From positions 1 to 64,000 of the forward strand of contig NZ_VRKN01000001.1 in NCBI RefSeq assembly GCF_008080435.1: a stretch of 64,000 nucleotides of DNA. The letters are read 5' to 3'. This document shows positions 26,963 through 35,846 of the stretch, piece after piece; the first letter of the stretch is position 1; each line of letters begins with the position of its first letter. Below the pieces are notes generated by a model that was given only the letters and a program-made list of their open reading frames with translations, did not search any database and was not told the origin of the DNA. The position numbers and the translations under genes were made by a program. Source of the stretch: Enterobacter asburiae (lineage in GTDB: Bacteria > Pseudomonadota > Gammaproteobacteria > Enterobacterales > Enterobacteriaceae).

Positions 26963-27681
26963 TGCGCGGCCTCCTGCGTGCCCTGCTCTGCACGCCAGGC
27001 CATGACGTCGCGACGGATGCTGGCATCAAGGCGCAGCAGGCGCGTCATATGAATAATCAATGCCGCAATGGCGGTTGGGATGGCCCACAGGCCGATATGC
27101 AGCGGTTCGATGCCCGGAATACCGTTCTCTTTCAGAAACGCGTCAATCAGCAGAACCGCGCCAAAGGCAATAAAGATATCTTCTCCAAAGAAGACCGCGA
27201 TGTTGTCACACGCGGCGGCATGGGCTTTGATTTTGTCGCGGATGTGCTGCGGCAGCTCGCCGTATTCGTTCAGCGCGGCCCCTTCGGCCATCGGTGCCAG
27301 CAGCGGGCGCACCGTCTGGGCATGACCACCCAACGACATCAGCCCCAGCGCGGCAGTGCCTTCACGCGCGACAAAATAGAGCATCAGAATACGCGCCGAA
27401 GTGGCACTGGCGATCTTCGCCACCCAGGCCTGGGCACGCTCCTTGAGCCCGTAATATTCCAGCAGACCAATCACCGGCAGGATCAGAATGAAGGTCGCCA
27501 GCGAGCGGCTATTCACGAACTTTTCGCCAAAGGTCTCCAGCAGCATCCCGAAATCCATACCGACCAGCAGACCCGTCGCCAGCCCCGCCACCACGACCAC
27601 CAGTAGCGGGTTGAAGCGCAGTGCAAAACCAATAACCACGATCGGTATCCCGATCAGCGGCAACAGCGTAGTACCGTCCAT
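26959..27681 (-). CDS. DUF969 family membrane protein (predicted permease half)
   Basis: 240 residues from ATG 27681, which has AGGG eight bases upstream; an in-frame TTG at 27699 is less likely. Five or six membrane helices are predictable, plus a conserved soluble loop with AREGTAALGLMSLGGHAQTVRPL and HAAACDNIAVFFGEDIF. First gene of DUF969-DUF979-DUF2891, diverging from a winged-helix regulator. The promoter region carries a long inverted repeat that probably binds that regulator. Confidence 0.82.
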   Translation of the reverse strand: MDGTTLLPLIGIPIVVIGFALRFNPLLVVVVAGLATGLLVGMDFGMLLETFGEKFVNSRSLATFILILPVIGLLEYYGLKERAQAWVAKIASATSARILMLYFVAREGTAALGLMSLGGHAQTVRPLLAPMAEGAALNEYGELPQHIRDKIKAHAAACDNIAVFFGEDIFIAFGAVLLIDAFLKENGIPGIEPLHIGLWAIPTAIAALIIHMTRLLRLDASIRRDVMAWRAEQGTQEAAQ

Positions 27682-27811
27682 AACGTTTACCCTATCCAAA
27701 GTGAGCGTTGCGCGCCGACGGCTATTTTTTTAATTTGCGGCGAGCGATGTTGTGTTTTTCGTCAGGTTTCGCAAAACCTGCGCTAAAAAGCTATATCTGA
27801 ACCTCAAAAAC

Positions 27812-27862
27812 ATGTAAACAAATTATCAATAAAATGTTCTTATTTTATCGATGAGTTTACAT
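27812..27862. promoter_or_regulatory. large inverted repeat, candidate operator for the divergent regulator
   Basis: ATGTAAAC (27812-27819) is mirrored by GTTTACAT (27855-27862). Inside, ATAAAAT (27829-27835) is mirrored by ATTTTAT (27842-27848). Each half reads ATGTAAAC, a short gap, ATCrATAAAAT. It lies 18 bases before the regulator's ATG in the divergent interval, so it can control both directions and the regulator itself. Confidence 0.55.
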
Positions 27863-27880
27863 TTCTGGCTAAGGAACGTT

Positions 27881-28426
27881 ATGACCTCGAAAAAGAGTGC
27901 TTCACCCGATCGCGATGATATCAACGACGGCCGGATCGTCTCTTCCCGCCATCTGGTGTCCGAGCGCTGCGCGGAACTGTCAGAGCTGGAGTACGCGCTG
28001 ATCATGACCAGCAACGCGTTCAATAAATGGATGGTGCGCTGCATGACCGCAGCCGGCGAACCGGATATGGGCGCATTTGACGTCTCTCTGCTGCATCATG
28101 TGAACCACCGCGACCGCAAGAAAAAGCTGGCCGATATCTGTTTCGTTCTCAACGTGGAAGATACCCACGTGGTGACCTACGCCCTGAAAAAGCTGGTCAA
28201 AGCGGGCTACGTGACGAGCGAGAAAGCGGGCAAAGAGCTCTTTTTCTCCACTACCGGGGAAGGGAAAGCGTTGTGTATGAAATACCGGGACGTGCGGGAA
28301 GCGTGTCTGATCGCTATCCACGCGGAGAGCGGCATTGCCGGGAAGTCGATTGGCGAAACCGCGCAGCTGTTACGCACGATCTCCTCCCTGTATGACACCG
28401 CCGCCCGCGCGGCGGCATCACTCTAA
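27881..28426 (+). CDS. winged-helix (MarR-like) transcriptional regulator
   Basis: 181 residues from ATG 27881, with AAGGA five bases upstream; ATG 27851 is in frame but lies in the operator repeat. The centre is a winged-helix DNA-binding domain: KKLADICFVLNVEDTHVVTYALKKLVKAGYV (about 85-115) with a typical recognition helix and wing (KELFFSTTGEGK). It belongs to the MarR-like winged-helix group annotated in enterobacteria without a defined ligand. It diverges from DUF969-DUF979-DUF2891 and is their likely regulator. Its stop is one base from the converging treX stop. Confidence 0.75.
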   Translation: MTSKKSASPDRDDINDGRIVSSRHLVSERCAELSELEYALIMTSNAFNKWMVRCMTAAGEPDMGAFDVSLLHHVNHRDRKKKLADICFVLNVEDTHVVTYALKKLVKAGYVTSEKAGKELFFSTTGEGKALCMKYRDVREACLIAIHAESGIAGKSIGETAQLLRTISSLYDTAARAAASL

Positions 28427-28427
28427 A

Positions 28428-30503
28428 TTACGGACGTCTGAAGAGGGTAATACTGCGTCCGGCCAGTTCGTATTCTACGGTGTCGGTGATCGCTGTCCCG
28501 GTGGCAGCGTCATCTGCCGTAGACAGTTCCAGCACCCATCCCCCTTCGCCAAACTGCGGGATCTGGAACGGCACGGTGCCTTCAAACGGGTTGAACAGCA
28601 TCAGTACATCGTGCCAGATGCCGTCCTCCTGCCTGAGATCCGGTCTGCTGATGGAAACCCCGAGCGTCGAACCTTCATCCCACTGCTCGGCCTGCTGCGG
28701 GCCGCCTCCGGCATTGAACCAGCGGATCTCCAGCCCGTCACGCCAGCTTTCACGACGCAGCAACGGCTGTTGCGCACGAAGGGCAATAAGCCGTCGGGTA
28801 AACTCGCGCAGCGCCGCGTCGTTTTCGGATAGCCCCTTCCAGTCGATCCACGAAATCTCACTGTCCTGACAGTAGCCGTTGTTGTTGCCCTTTTGCGAGC
28901 GGCCAAACTCATCCCCCGCCAGCAGCATCGGCGTGCCGTGAGAAAGCAACAGCGTGGTCAGGAAATTACGTTTCTGCCGCTCCCGGGTCGCGATGATATC
29001 GGGATCGTCGGTTGGGCCTTCCTCGCCGTAGTTGTACGAACGGTTATCGTTGTGGCCGTCATTATTCTCTTCACCATTATCAGCGTTATGCTTTTCGTTG
29101 TAAGACACCAGGTCATTCAGCGTAAAGCCGTCGTGAGCGGTAATGAAGTTGACGCCGGCCCACGGACGACGCCCGCGCAGATCGTACAGATCGCCGGAGC
29201 CGAGCAGACGCGCGGCGAAATCGTTGGAGACATTATCGCCCTTCCAGTACTCGCGAACGGTATCGCGGTATTTGTCGTTCCACTCCCCCCAGCCCGGCGG
29301 GAAACCACCGACCTGATACCCACCGGGACCGATATCCCAGGGTTCACCAATCAACTTGAGTCTGGATAACACCGGATCCTGAGAGATGGCATCGAAGAAA
29401 CCGCCGCGCGGGTCAAACCCCTCAGGCTCGCGCCCCAGTATCGTCCCGAGGTCGAAACGAAAACCGTCAATATGCATCGATTCCGCCCAGTAGCGCAGCG
29501 AATCCATCACCATCTGCAGCACGCGCGGGTGCGAGGTGTTGACCGTATTTCCCGTCCCGGTGTCGTTGATGTAATACCGGTGCTGGTCCGGCAAGGTGCG
29601 GTAATAGCTGTAGTTATCAATCCCTTTAAACGAGAGCGTGGGGCCAAGCTCGTTCCCTTCCGCCGTGTGGTTGTACACCACGTCCAGAATCACCTCAATG
29701 CCCGCATCATGATACGCGCGTACCATGTCGCGAAAGCCCTGGATCCTCGCCGGGCCGTAGTAGCGCGACGCAGGAGCAAAAAAGCCGAGCGTGTTATAGC
29801 CCCAGAAATTCTTCAGGCCACGGTCGAGCAGATGCTGGTCGTCCGGAAACCAGTGAACCGGCAGCAGCTCCACCGAGGTGATGCCAAGACTCTTGATGTA
29901 GTCGACCGAGGCTTTATGTCCCATCCCCTCAAACGTCCCGCGCAGCTCGGACGGAATGGCCGGGTTCATCTGGGTAAAGCCCTTCACGTGGCTCTCATAG
30001 ACAACGGTATGCGGCCAGGGCACGTTTGGCCGGTTGTTGTCCTGCCAGTCAAAGGCGTCCGGGTCAATGACCTTGCATTTCGGCGTGAACGGCGCGCTGT
30101 CGCGCGTATCAAAACTGAGATCCCGTTCATCATGCCCCAGCTCATAGCCGAAATGGGCGTCGTTCCAGTCGATATCACCCACCAGTTCACGGGCGTAGGG
30201 GTCGATAAGCAGTTTATGCGGGTTGAAGCGGTGACCGTTTTCCGGATCGTAGGAGCCATAGACGCGATAGCCATACAGCGCACCGGGCCTCAGATCGGGC
30301 ACATAGCCGTGCCAGACCTCATGGGTATATTCCGGAAGCACCAGCCGGACGATTTCCGTTCTCCCGGACGGGTCAAACAGACAGAGCTCCACCCGCTCAG
30401 CGTGGGCGGAAAACAGCGCGAAGTTGACCCCTTTCCCGTCATAATTCGCGCCCAACTGTTGGCCATGACCGGCCCGAATTTCAAACGTAGTATCCTTTGC
30501 CAT
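28428..30503 (-). CDS. treX: glycogen/maltodextrin debranching enzyme TreX (GlgX-type)
   Basis: A 691-residue GH13 debranching enzyme that cleaves alpha-1,6 branches to give linear maltodextrins. An N-terminal CBM48-type domain (GANYDGKGVNFALFSAHAERVELCLFD) precedes the catalytic barrel: nucleophile Asp in DGFRFDLGTILG, acid Glu in LKLIGEPWDIGPGGY, and FITAHDGFTLNDLVSYN with the stabilising Asp. It is longer than E. coli GlgX (657). The setting, 15 bases after treY and in a treZ-treY-treX operon rather than the glg operon, argues for the name treX; glgX is the alternative. Supplies linear chains to TreY. Confidence 0.88.
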   Translation of the reverse strand: MAKDTTFEIRAGHGQQLGANYDGKGVNFALFSAHAERVELCLFDPSGRTEIVRLVLPEYTHEVWHGYVPDLRPGALYGYRVYGSYDPENGHRFNPHKLLIDPYARELVGDIDWNDAHFGYELGHDERDLSFDTRDSAPFTPKCKVIDPDAFDWQDNNRPNVPWPHTVVYESHVKGFTQMNPAIPSELRGTFEGMGHKASVDYIKSLGITSVELLPVHWFPDDQHLLDRGLKNFWGYNTLGFFAPASRYYGPARIQGFRDMVRAYHDAGIEVILDVVYNHTAEGNELGPTLSFKGIDNYSYYRTLPDQHRYYINDTGTGNTVNTSHPRVLQMVMDSLRYWAESMHIDGFRFDLGTILGREPEGFDPRGGFFDAISQDPVLSRLKLIGEPWDIGPGGYQVGGFPPGWGEWNDKYRDTVREYWKGDNVSNDFAARLLGSGDLYDLRGRRPWAGVNFITAHDGFTLNDLVSYNEKHNADNGEENNDGHNDNRSYNYGEEGPTDDPDIIATRERQKRNFLTTLLLSHGTPMLLAGDEFGRSQKGNNNGYCQDSEISWIDWKGLSENDAALREFTRRLIALRAQQPLLRRESWRDGLEIRWFNAGGGPQQAEQWDEGSTLGVSISRPDLRQEDGIWHDVLMLFNPFEGTVPFQIPQFGEGGWVLELSTADDAATGTAITDTVEYELAGRSITLFRRP

Positions 30504-30518
30504 TTTCGTTCTCCACGA

Positions 30519-32987
30519 TTATTCGCAGGTAAGCAGAACTAATACACATCCCTTTTCTGACGTTAAATCCAGTGTCTCTTGCAGAATGCGGCTTTCACCG
30601 CTGAACAGATCCCGATAGCGCTTCCCGGCCAGTTTTTCGGGTATCGCGACCGTGGTTTTGACCCACAGTCTGTCGTTACCGGTGACATCAAAAACCAGAC
30701 GCGGCACGGCAACAATCAGCGCCTCGTCGTCCTTAACGCGCGCATAAACAATCAGATTCTCCTCGCGCTCGCCGCTGACCTTAAGCGGCAGCCAGTCGCC
30801 ATAGCGGAAAAGTGCGGCGTAATGCGGTCGAAGCCGTAACAGCGTGGCGGTAACGAACTGTTTGACGCTTCCGTCTCGCCAGCAGGCCGGGTTTTCAAAC
30901 ACCGCGGCATCCGCCGTGCTGAGGTTTTGCACCAGGGTCGGGAAATCCGGCTCCCGTCGGTTATCCGGGTCGACGAGACTAAAGTTAAGCGCCTCGCTGC
31001 CCTGATAAATATCCGGCACGCCGGGAGCCGTCAGCTTGATCACCGTCTGGCTGAGGCTGTTCATCAACCCGGCACGGATAAAGGGCTGCATGGCCTCGCT
31101 AAAATCATGCAGGAACAAGGTGTTGTCCGGCGAAAGCAGGTGCCGCGCGTAGCTCAGCACCACGCTCTCATAGCTCTCGTTGCTGTCGATCCAGTCGGTG
31201 CGCTGTTTTGCCTCGCGCAGCGCTTTCTCGAGGAAGCCGATGAAACGCGCGTCGAGTGATTTAAGCCCTTCAGCATCGTCCGGAGACAGCGTGGCGGGCC
31301 AGACGCCCGCCAGCGCCTGATAGATCATCCAGGTATCGGCGGCGTTCGGCGCGGTACCGTCATTGAGAAAACGCACCTGAGTCTGATTCATCTGCCGCCA
31401 GCGGGCCAGGTTACCGCCCCATTGTTCCGGCGCTTCCGTCAGGGTGTAAAGACGTGCCCGGGCATCTTCCCCGCGCTTGGTGTCGTGCGTGGAGGTGCCC
31501 AGCAGCGCATCAGGCTGACGGGCGAGACGAATGCGCATCTCCTGGTGAAAACGGGATAACGAAAACGCACGCGGCGTCGGGTCGGCACCCACTTCATTGA
31601 GCGCCAGCTCGAGGTTGTGGCGGAAGAACAGCGTGTCCTCCACCGACTTCGCCATCAGCGGCCCGGTAAGCTGCTGGAGGCGGGTTCTGAAAAGCGCGGC
31701 GGACTCGCGGCACGCTTCCGGCAGGTCGCCGGTAAGAATGCGCACGATCAGGCTCAGCGCCGCTTCAGACGTCTCCACGCTGGCGACCACGCGGTTGAGC
31801 AGCGCGACATCCGGCGGGGTTAATCCCTCCTGAGTGCCGTAGGTGCGGTAGACCGGAAAGGCGATAAGCAGTTCACGCAGCGCGTGGCGGATATCCTCGC
31901 GCGGCAGCGCAACTTCATTGCGGCGGGCCAGATCGTCAGCAAGGTTTAGCAGCGTGGTAAATTCACCCTCAAAATTACGATCGGTCATCAGGCCTTTGGC
32001 ATCGCGCAGTTCAGCGTGCCGATCGACCGTTATTCCCAGCGTCTCCTCGTGGATTGTCTCCAGGTGCGACAGGTTAGCGTCGTCGACCAGCACTTCCGCC
32101 AGCGAGGCGATAAACTCGTAGCCGGTGGTGCCGGATACCGGCCAGTCTGCGGGCAACTGCTCTCCCTTCGCGAGAATTTTTTCAACCGTGATGTAGCAGT
32201 CAGGTCCGGTTGCCTGCCGCAGGCGCTGAAGATATCCCAGCGGATCGGCCAGGCCGTCGACGTGGTCAATGCGCAGGCCGTCCACCACGCCCGCGTGGAC
32301 CAGTTCAAGAATGAGGCGGTGCGTATCGTCGAATACCGCGTCATCTTCAACCCGTACGCCTACCAGCCCGGTAATCTCAAAGAAGCGCCGCCACGAGAGC
32401 TGCTTCGGCGCTTCACGCCAGGACATCAGCCGCCAGCTTTGTGCGTCATGCAGTTCAGCGATGCTCTTATCCTCGCTGTACGTACCCGGGTTGAGCGGAT
32501 ACTGAGCGTCATAGTAAACCAGCGCGGCCTTTTTTGTGACAGGGTCACGTTTTAAGGTGATGGCTCCCTGCTCCAGCTCCGCCTCAAAGGTGTCCCCGAG
32601 AAACGGCAGCGTTAGCGGGCGAGACGCGTCGATATCGAAGTAGCGGAAATAGCGGCTCTGCTGGCCGTATTCAATCACGTCCCGCCACCAGGGGTTTTCC
32701 AGCGAGGTCGACATATGGTTAGGGACAATGTCGAGAATCAGCCCCATCCCGGCCTGCTTAAGCGCCGCGGCCATGCGGTCGAAACCGTCTCGTCCGCCGA
32801 TCGCGGGGTCAATTTCATTTGGGTTGGTTACGTCATAGCCGTGGGTGGAACCCGCTGTGGCGGTAAACACGGGCGACGCGTAGAGGTGGCTGATACCGAG
32901 ATCTTTCAGATACGGCACCAGCGCCGCAACGCGGTCAAACGTCATGCCATTACGGAACTGGATACGGTACGTGGCGGAAGGGATCAT
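30519..32987 (-). CDS. treY: maltooligosyltrehalose synthase TreY
   Basis: An 822-residue GH13 enzyme that turns the reducing-end alpha-1,4 bond of a maltooligosaccharide into the alpha,alpha-1,1 bond of trehalose. The start MIPSATYRIQFRNGMTFDRV and the YLKDLGISHLYASPVFTATAGSTHGYDV block are diagnostic. The catalytic Asp is in DGLRIDHVDGL and the Glu in CYITVEKILAKGE. Its start overlaps the end of treZ by four bases, so the two are translationally coupled. Cytoplasmic. Works with TreZ and TreX to make trehalose from glycogen, usually for osmotic or drying stress. Confidence 0.93.
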   Translation of the reverse strand: MIPSATYRIQFRNGMTFDRVAALVPYLKDLGISHLYASPVFTATAGSTHGYDVTNPNEIDPAIGGRDGFDRMAAALKQAGMGLILDIVPNHMSTSLENPWWRDVIEYGQQSRYFRYFDIDASRPLTLPFLGDTFEAELEQGAITLKRDPVTKKAALVYYDAQYPLNPGTYSEDKSIAELHDAQSWRLMSWREAPKQLSWRRFFEITGLVGVRVEDDAVFDDTHRLILELVHAGVVDGLRIDHVDGLADPLGYLQRLRQATGPDCYITVEKILAKGEQLPADWPVSGTTGYEFIASLAEVLVDDANLSHLETIHEETLGITVDRHAELRDAKGLMTDRNFEGEFTTLLNLADDLARRNEVALPREDIRHALRELLIAFPVYRTYGTQEGLTPPDVALLNRVVASVETSEAALSLIVRILTGDLPEACRESAALFRTRLQQLTGPLMAKSVEDTLFFRHNLELALNEVGADPTPRAFSLSRFHQEMRIRLARQPDALLGTSTHDTKRGEDARARLYTLTEAPEQWGGNLARWRQMNQTQVRFLNDGTAPNAADTWMIYQALAGVWPATLSPDDAEGLKSLDARFIGFLEKALREAKQRTDWIDSNESYESVVLSYARHLLSPDNTLFLHDFSEAMQPFIRAGLMNSLSQTVIKLTAPGVPDIYQGSEALNFSLVDPDNRREPDFPTLVQNLSTADAAVFENPACWRDGSVKQFVTATLLRLRPHYAALFRYGDWLPLKVSGEREENLIVYARVKDDEALIVAVPRLVFDVTGNDRLWVKTTVAIPEKLAGKRYRDLFSGESRILQETLDLTSEKGCVLVLLTCE

Positions 32988-34771
32988 AACGATGCTTCTC
33001 CATCAGCAAAGCGAACGACAATACCGTACGGCGGTAAAACGTCAGTGACCTCCGGCCAGGCAAAGCACGTCTCACCCGCGAGATCGGGCAGCCCGACGGG
33101 CTTATTACCGATATTGAGCGCCAGAGAGAGCGTCCCCGACGGGAAGTGCCAGCTCACCGCCACCATGCCGGGCGCGGTCTTGATTACCTTGCCCTGAACG
33201 GTGCCGTCATGACGCAGAAGCGGAACGATATGGCGATGACGCAGCGTCAGCAGGTGGCGCGTGAAGCGCAGCCACGTTTTACCTTCCTCGGTGGCAATCT
33301 TATTCCAGTCGAGTTTTGAGCGAACAAAGGTATTCACGTCATTCGGATCCGGGACGGTTTCATCGTGCCCGGCGTGGCCGGTAAACTCTTTTGCGCGCCC
33401 TTTCCGCACCGCGTTTGCCAGGTCGCCGTGAAAATCGGTGAAGAACAGGAACGGATGCGTTTCACCAAACTCCTCACCCATAAACAGCAAGGGGATATGG
33501 GGAGAAAGCAGCAGTGCGGCGAGCAGCACCCGCGTCTTACCGGCACCGGCCAGGGTGATAAGACGCTCGCCCTGGGCGCGATTCCCGGTTTGATCGTGGT
33601 TCTGAATAAAATCGACGAAGAACTGAGCCGACTGCGTGTGGCACTCCACCCCACGAGATTCACCTGTTTGCAACGAAATCTCGCCCTGGTAGACAAAGCC
33701 TTCCGCCAGCGCCCGGGCGAACTTTTTCTCCGGCTCAAAGGCAAAATCCTGGTAGTACGCGTGCGTCTCGCCGGTGGCGAACACATGGGCGGCATTGTGG
33801 AAGTCATCATTCCACTCAGCGGTAAATAGCGGCGTATTGCCCTGTTCATCGCGCGGATGCAGGAAAATTACGTTGCGGCTATCTTCCGTAGTCAGGTGAA
33901 CGTGACGGTACGGGATCGCCTCGCGGATCTTCTCTGCTATCTCTTCAAGAATGTGCGTATCCGAGGTGTCTTTAATCTGGTCGATGGCATCAAAACGCAG
34001 GCCATCCAGACGATATTCCGTGAGCCAGAAAAGCGGTGCGTCGGTAATATACTGCCTGACCGGCTCACGTTCGTAAGCGATGCCGTTACCCCAGGGTGTG
34101 GTGCGATCCGCATCGAAAAAACCCGGTGACAGCAGGGGCAGATAGTTTCCTTCCGGGCCAAAGTGGTTAAGCACGATATCCAGCACCACGGAAAGCCCCA
34201 GCCCGTGAGCCGCGTCGATAAACGCATGGAAATCCTCCGGCGTACCGTAGGCGGCGTGCGGGGCATAAAGCAGCACGCCGTCATACCCCCAGCCGCGGGA
34301 TCCGCCAAACTGGGAGACGGGCATCACTTCAAGTTGGGTAATACCGAGCTCTGCCAGATACGGCAGCTTGTCAATGGCCGCCCGGAAGGTCCCCTCCGGG
34401 GTAAAGGTGCCAATGTGCAGTTCGTAAATAACCGTCTCTTCCCATGGCCGCCCTGCCCAGTCCCGGTTGACTGGCTGATAGCCTCGGGGATCGATCACCA
34501 CGGAAGGCCCGTTAACATCCCCCTTTTGGGCGCGAGAGGCGGGATCGGGCACCGTCATGCCGTCCTGAAGAACAAATTGATATTCTGTACCGTGCATGAC
34601 GCCGGGTACGTCAGCCTGAAACCAGCCGTCGCCAGATGCCATCATCGGCACGTCGGCGGCGGCCAGACGTAGCGTAAGTTCTTTTTGTCCTTCTGCCCAG
34701 ACGCGAAAACGTATAACGTCATCGGAAATAAACTCAGCACCCCACTGCTTTTGAAATGTCCTGAATTCCAT
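32984..34771 (-). CDS. treZ: maltooligosyltrehalose trehalohydrolase TreZ
   Basis: A 595-residue GH13 enzyme that releases trehalose from maltooligosyltrehalose made by TreY. An N-terminal CBM48-type domain (VIRFRVWAEGQKELTLRL) precedes the barrel, with YELHIGTFTPEGTF, nucleophile Asp in RLDGLRFDAIDQI, Glu in HLTTEDSRN, and a late HDQ equivalent FIQNHDQTGNRA. GAGGACA precedes ATG 34771. First gene of the treZ-treY-treX operon; no dedicated regulator is adjacent. Confidence 0.93.
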   Translation of the reverse strand: MEFRTFQKQWGAEFISDDVIRFRVWAEGQKELTLRLAAADVPMMASGDGWFQADVPGVMHGTEYQFVLQDGMTVPDPASRAQKGDVNGPSVVIDPRGYQPVNRDWAGRPWEETVIYELHIGTFTPEGTFRAAIDKLPYLAELGITQLEVMPVSQFGGSRGWGYDGVLLYAPHAAYGTPEDFHAFIDAAHGLGLSVVLDIVLNHFGPEGNYLPLLSPGFFDADRTTPWGNGIAYEREPVRQYITDAPLFWLTEYRLDGLRFDAIDQIKDTSDTHILEEIAEKIREAIPYRHVHLTTEDSRNVIFLHPRDEQGNTPLFTAEWNDDFHNAAHVFATGETHAYYQDFAFEPEKKFARALAEGFVYQGEISLQTGESRGVECHTQSAQFFVDFIQNHDQTGNRAQGERLITLAGAGKTRVLLAALLLSPHIPLLFMGEEFGETHPFLFFTDFHGDLANAVRKGRAKEFTGHAGHDETVPDPNDVNTFVRSKLDWNKIATEEGKTWLRFTRHLLTLRHRHIVPLLRHDGTVQGKVIKTAPGMVAVSWHFPSGTLSLALNIGNKPVGLPDLAGETCFAWPEVTDVLPPYGIVVRFADGEASL

Positions 34772-35002
34772 TCATTGTCCTCGAATGACCCACATTTTAC
34801 GCGGAACGAAGTACAAGCTTAGTTCAGGATTAAAAGTGTGTTAGCCCAGCGGATTTAACCGCTTCGTCTATGCCTTCCCGGAAAAAGACGAGGTCGTCCT
34901 GTTCTGGTATTACATGCTGGCCTGGCGACGCAGCCTTCATATTTCTGTCATTGAATTTCATTACGCTTTCGGGATTTTAACCATGGTGTTGAGGAAAGAA
35001 GC
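34772..35002. other. intergenic region with a short coding-like relic
   Basis: Shared upstream region of treZ (minus) and the phosphatase gene (plus). From about 34845 to 35005 the plus strand has an open frame without a start codon that includes FVYAFPEKDEVVLFWYYMLAWRRS and runs into the phosphatase start. The composition is protein-like, so this may be the tail of a decayed gene. I do not recognise it. Confidence 0.25.
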
Positions 35003-35749
35003 GTGAATTCAATGGCTAAGGCATTACTGCTGGCATTACCTGTTTTGAGTGCAACGGCTGCGGCGACGGCCGCTGAGCGCGACCTGTGTGAACCCAAAGC
35101 GTACGAAATGGCGCTGCGCTATCAGCAGAAATCGGCAGAGATCATGGCTCTCCAGCTGCAGACGTATCGGTTTGCCACCGAGCGTTTCAACGAAAAGTTA
35201 AAAGATCTGAAAACGCCTGAAAATTACGCCGTGGTGATGGACCTGGATGAAACGGTACTGGATAACACCCCTCTGCTGGTGCGCGACACAGAGCAGTGTC
35301 ACGACTATACAAAATGGGACACCTGGAGCGACTGGGAGAAACAGGGAAAACCAGGCTTAATTCCGGGTGCAAAAGCGTTTCTTGACCATGTGAATCAAAG
35401 CAACGTCCGTATCTATTATGTCTCGGACCGTATGCAGGAAAATAAAGCCGATACGCTCAGGACGTTAAAAGCCCTCGGACTTCCACAGGTGTCCGATGAA
35501 AGCGTGCTTCTGGATACGGTCAGCAAGGAAGAGCGTCGCCAGAGCATCCTTAAAAAGCAGCAGATCGTGATGCTGTTTGGCGACAGCCTGCCAGATTTCG
35601 CCGTGCAGTTTAAAAACAAAAAGCCGAGCGAACAGCAGCGTGAGCTGGTTGAGGCCAGCAAAGCGCACTTCGGAGATGACTGGATTGTGTTGCCGAATGC
35701 CGCTTATGGCTCCTGGTCCAAAGCCACGCCGGACAGCTGGAAGCCATGA
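35003..35749 (+). CDS. secreted HAD-family acid phosphatase / 5'-nucleotidase (e(P4)-like, class C)
   Basis: A 248-residue periplasmic phosphatase. A signal peptide ends near ATAAA (about 24); it lacks the lipobox Cys of Haemophilus e(P4), so it is probably soluble. The HAD motif I is MDLDETVLDNT (about 78-88), followed by VSDRMQ (motif II region), and IVMLFGDSLPDF near 190-200 provides the motif IV acids. Start at GTG 35003, five bases after GAGGAAAG; an ATG nine bases later is possible but poorly spaced. It would remove phosphate from nucleotides or other esters. Monocistronic, followed by a REP. Confidence 0.85.
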   Translation: MNSMAKALLLALPVLSATAAATAAERDLCEPKAYEMALRYQQKSAEIMALQLQTYRFATERFNEKLKDLKTPENYAVVMDLDETVLDNTPLLVRDTEQCHDYTKWDTWSDWEKQGKPGLIPGAKAFLDHVNQSNVRIYYVSDRMQENKADTLRTLKALGLPQVSDESVLLDTVSKEERRQSILKKQQIVMLFGDSLPDFAVQFKNKKPSEQQRELVEASKAHFGDDWIVLPNAAYGSWSKATPDSWKP

Positions 35750-35754
35750 ATTTT

Positions 35755-35824
35755 GCCGGGTGGCGCTGCGCTTACCCGGCCTACGTACAGAATGTAGGCC
35801 CGTGCAAGCGTAGCGCCGCCGGGC
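35755..35824. repeat. REP/BIME-type palindromic repeat
   Basis: GCCGGGTGGCGCTGCGCTTACCCGGCC at the left pairs with GGCCCGTGCAAGCGTAGCGCCGCCGGGC at the right, across a short loop. Same family as the copies at 24895 and 48735. It lies between two converging genes. Confidence 0.85.
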
Positions 35825-35846
35825 GATACTCACATCTTCTGGGATG

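Noticed and set aside
29472-30542. 356-codon open frame antisense to treX
   Set aside because: It is composed of residues typical of reverse-strand translation, and treX has all its catalytic motifs.
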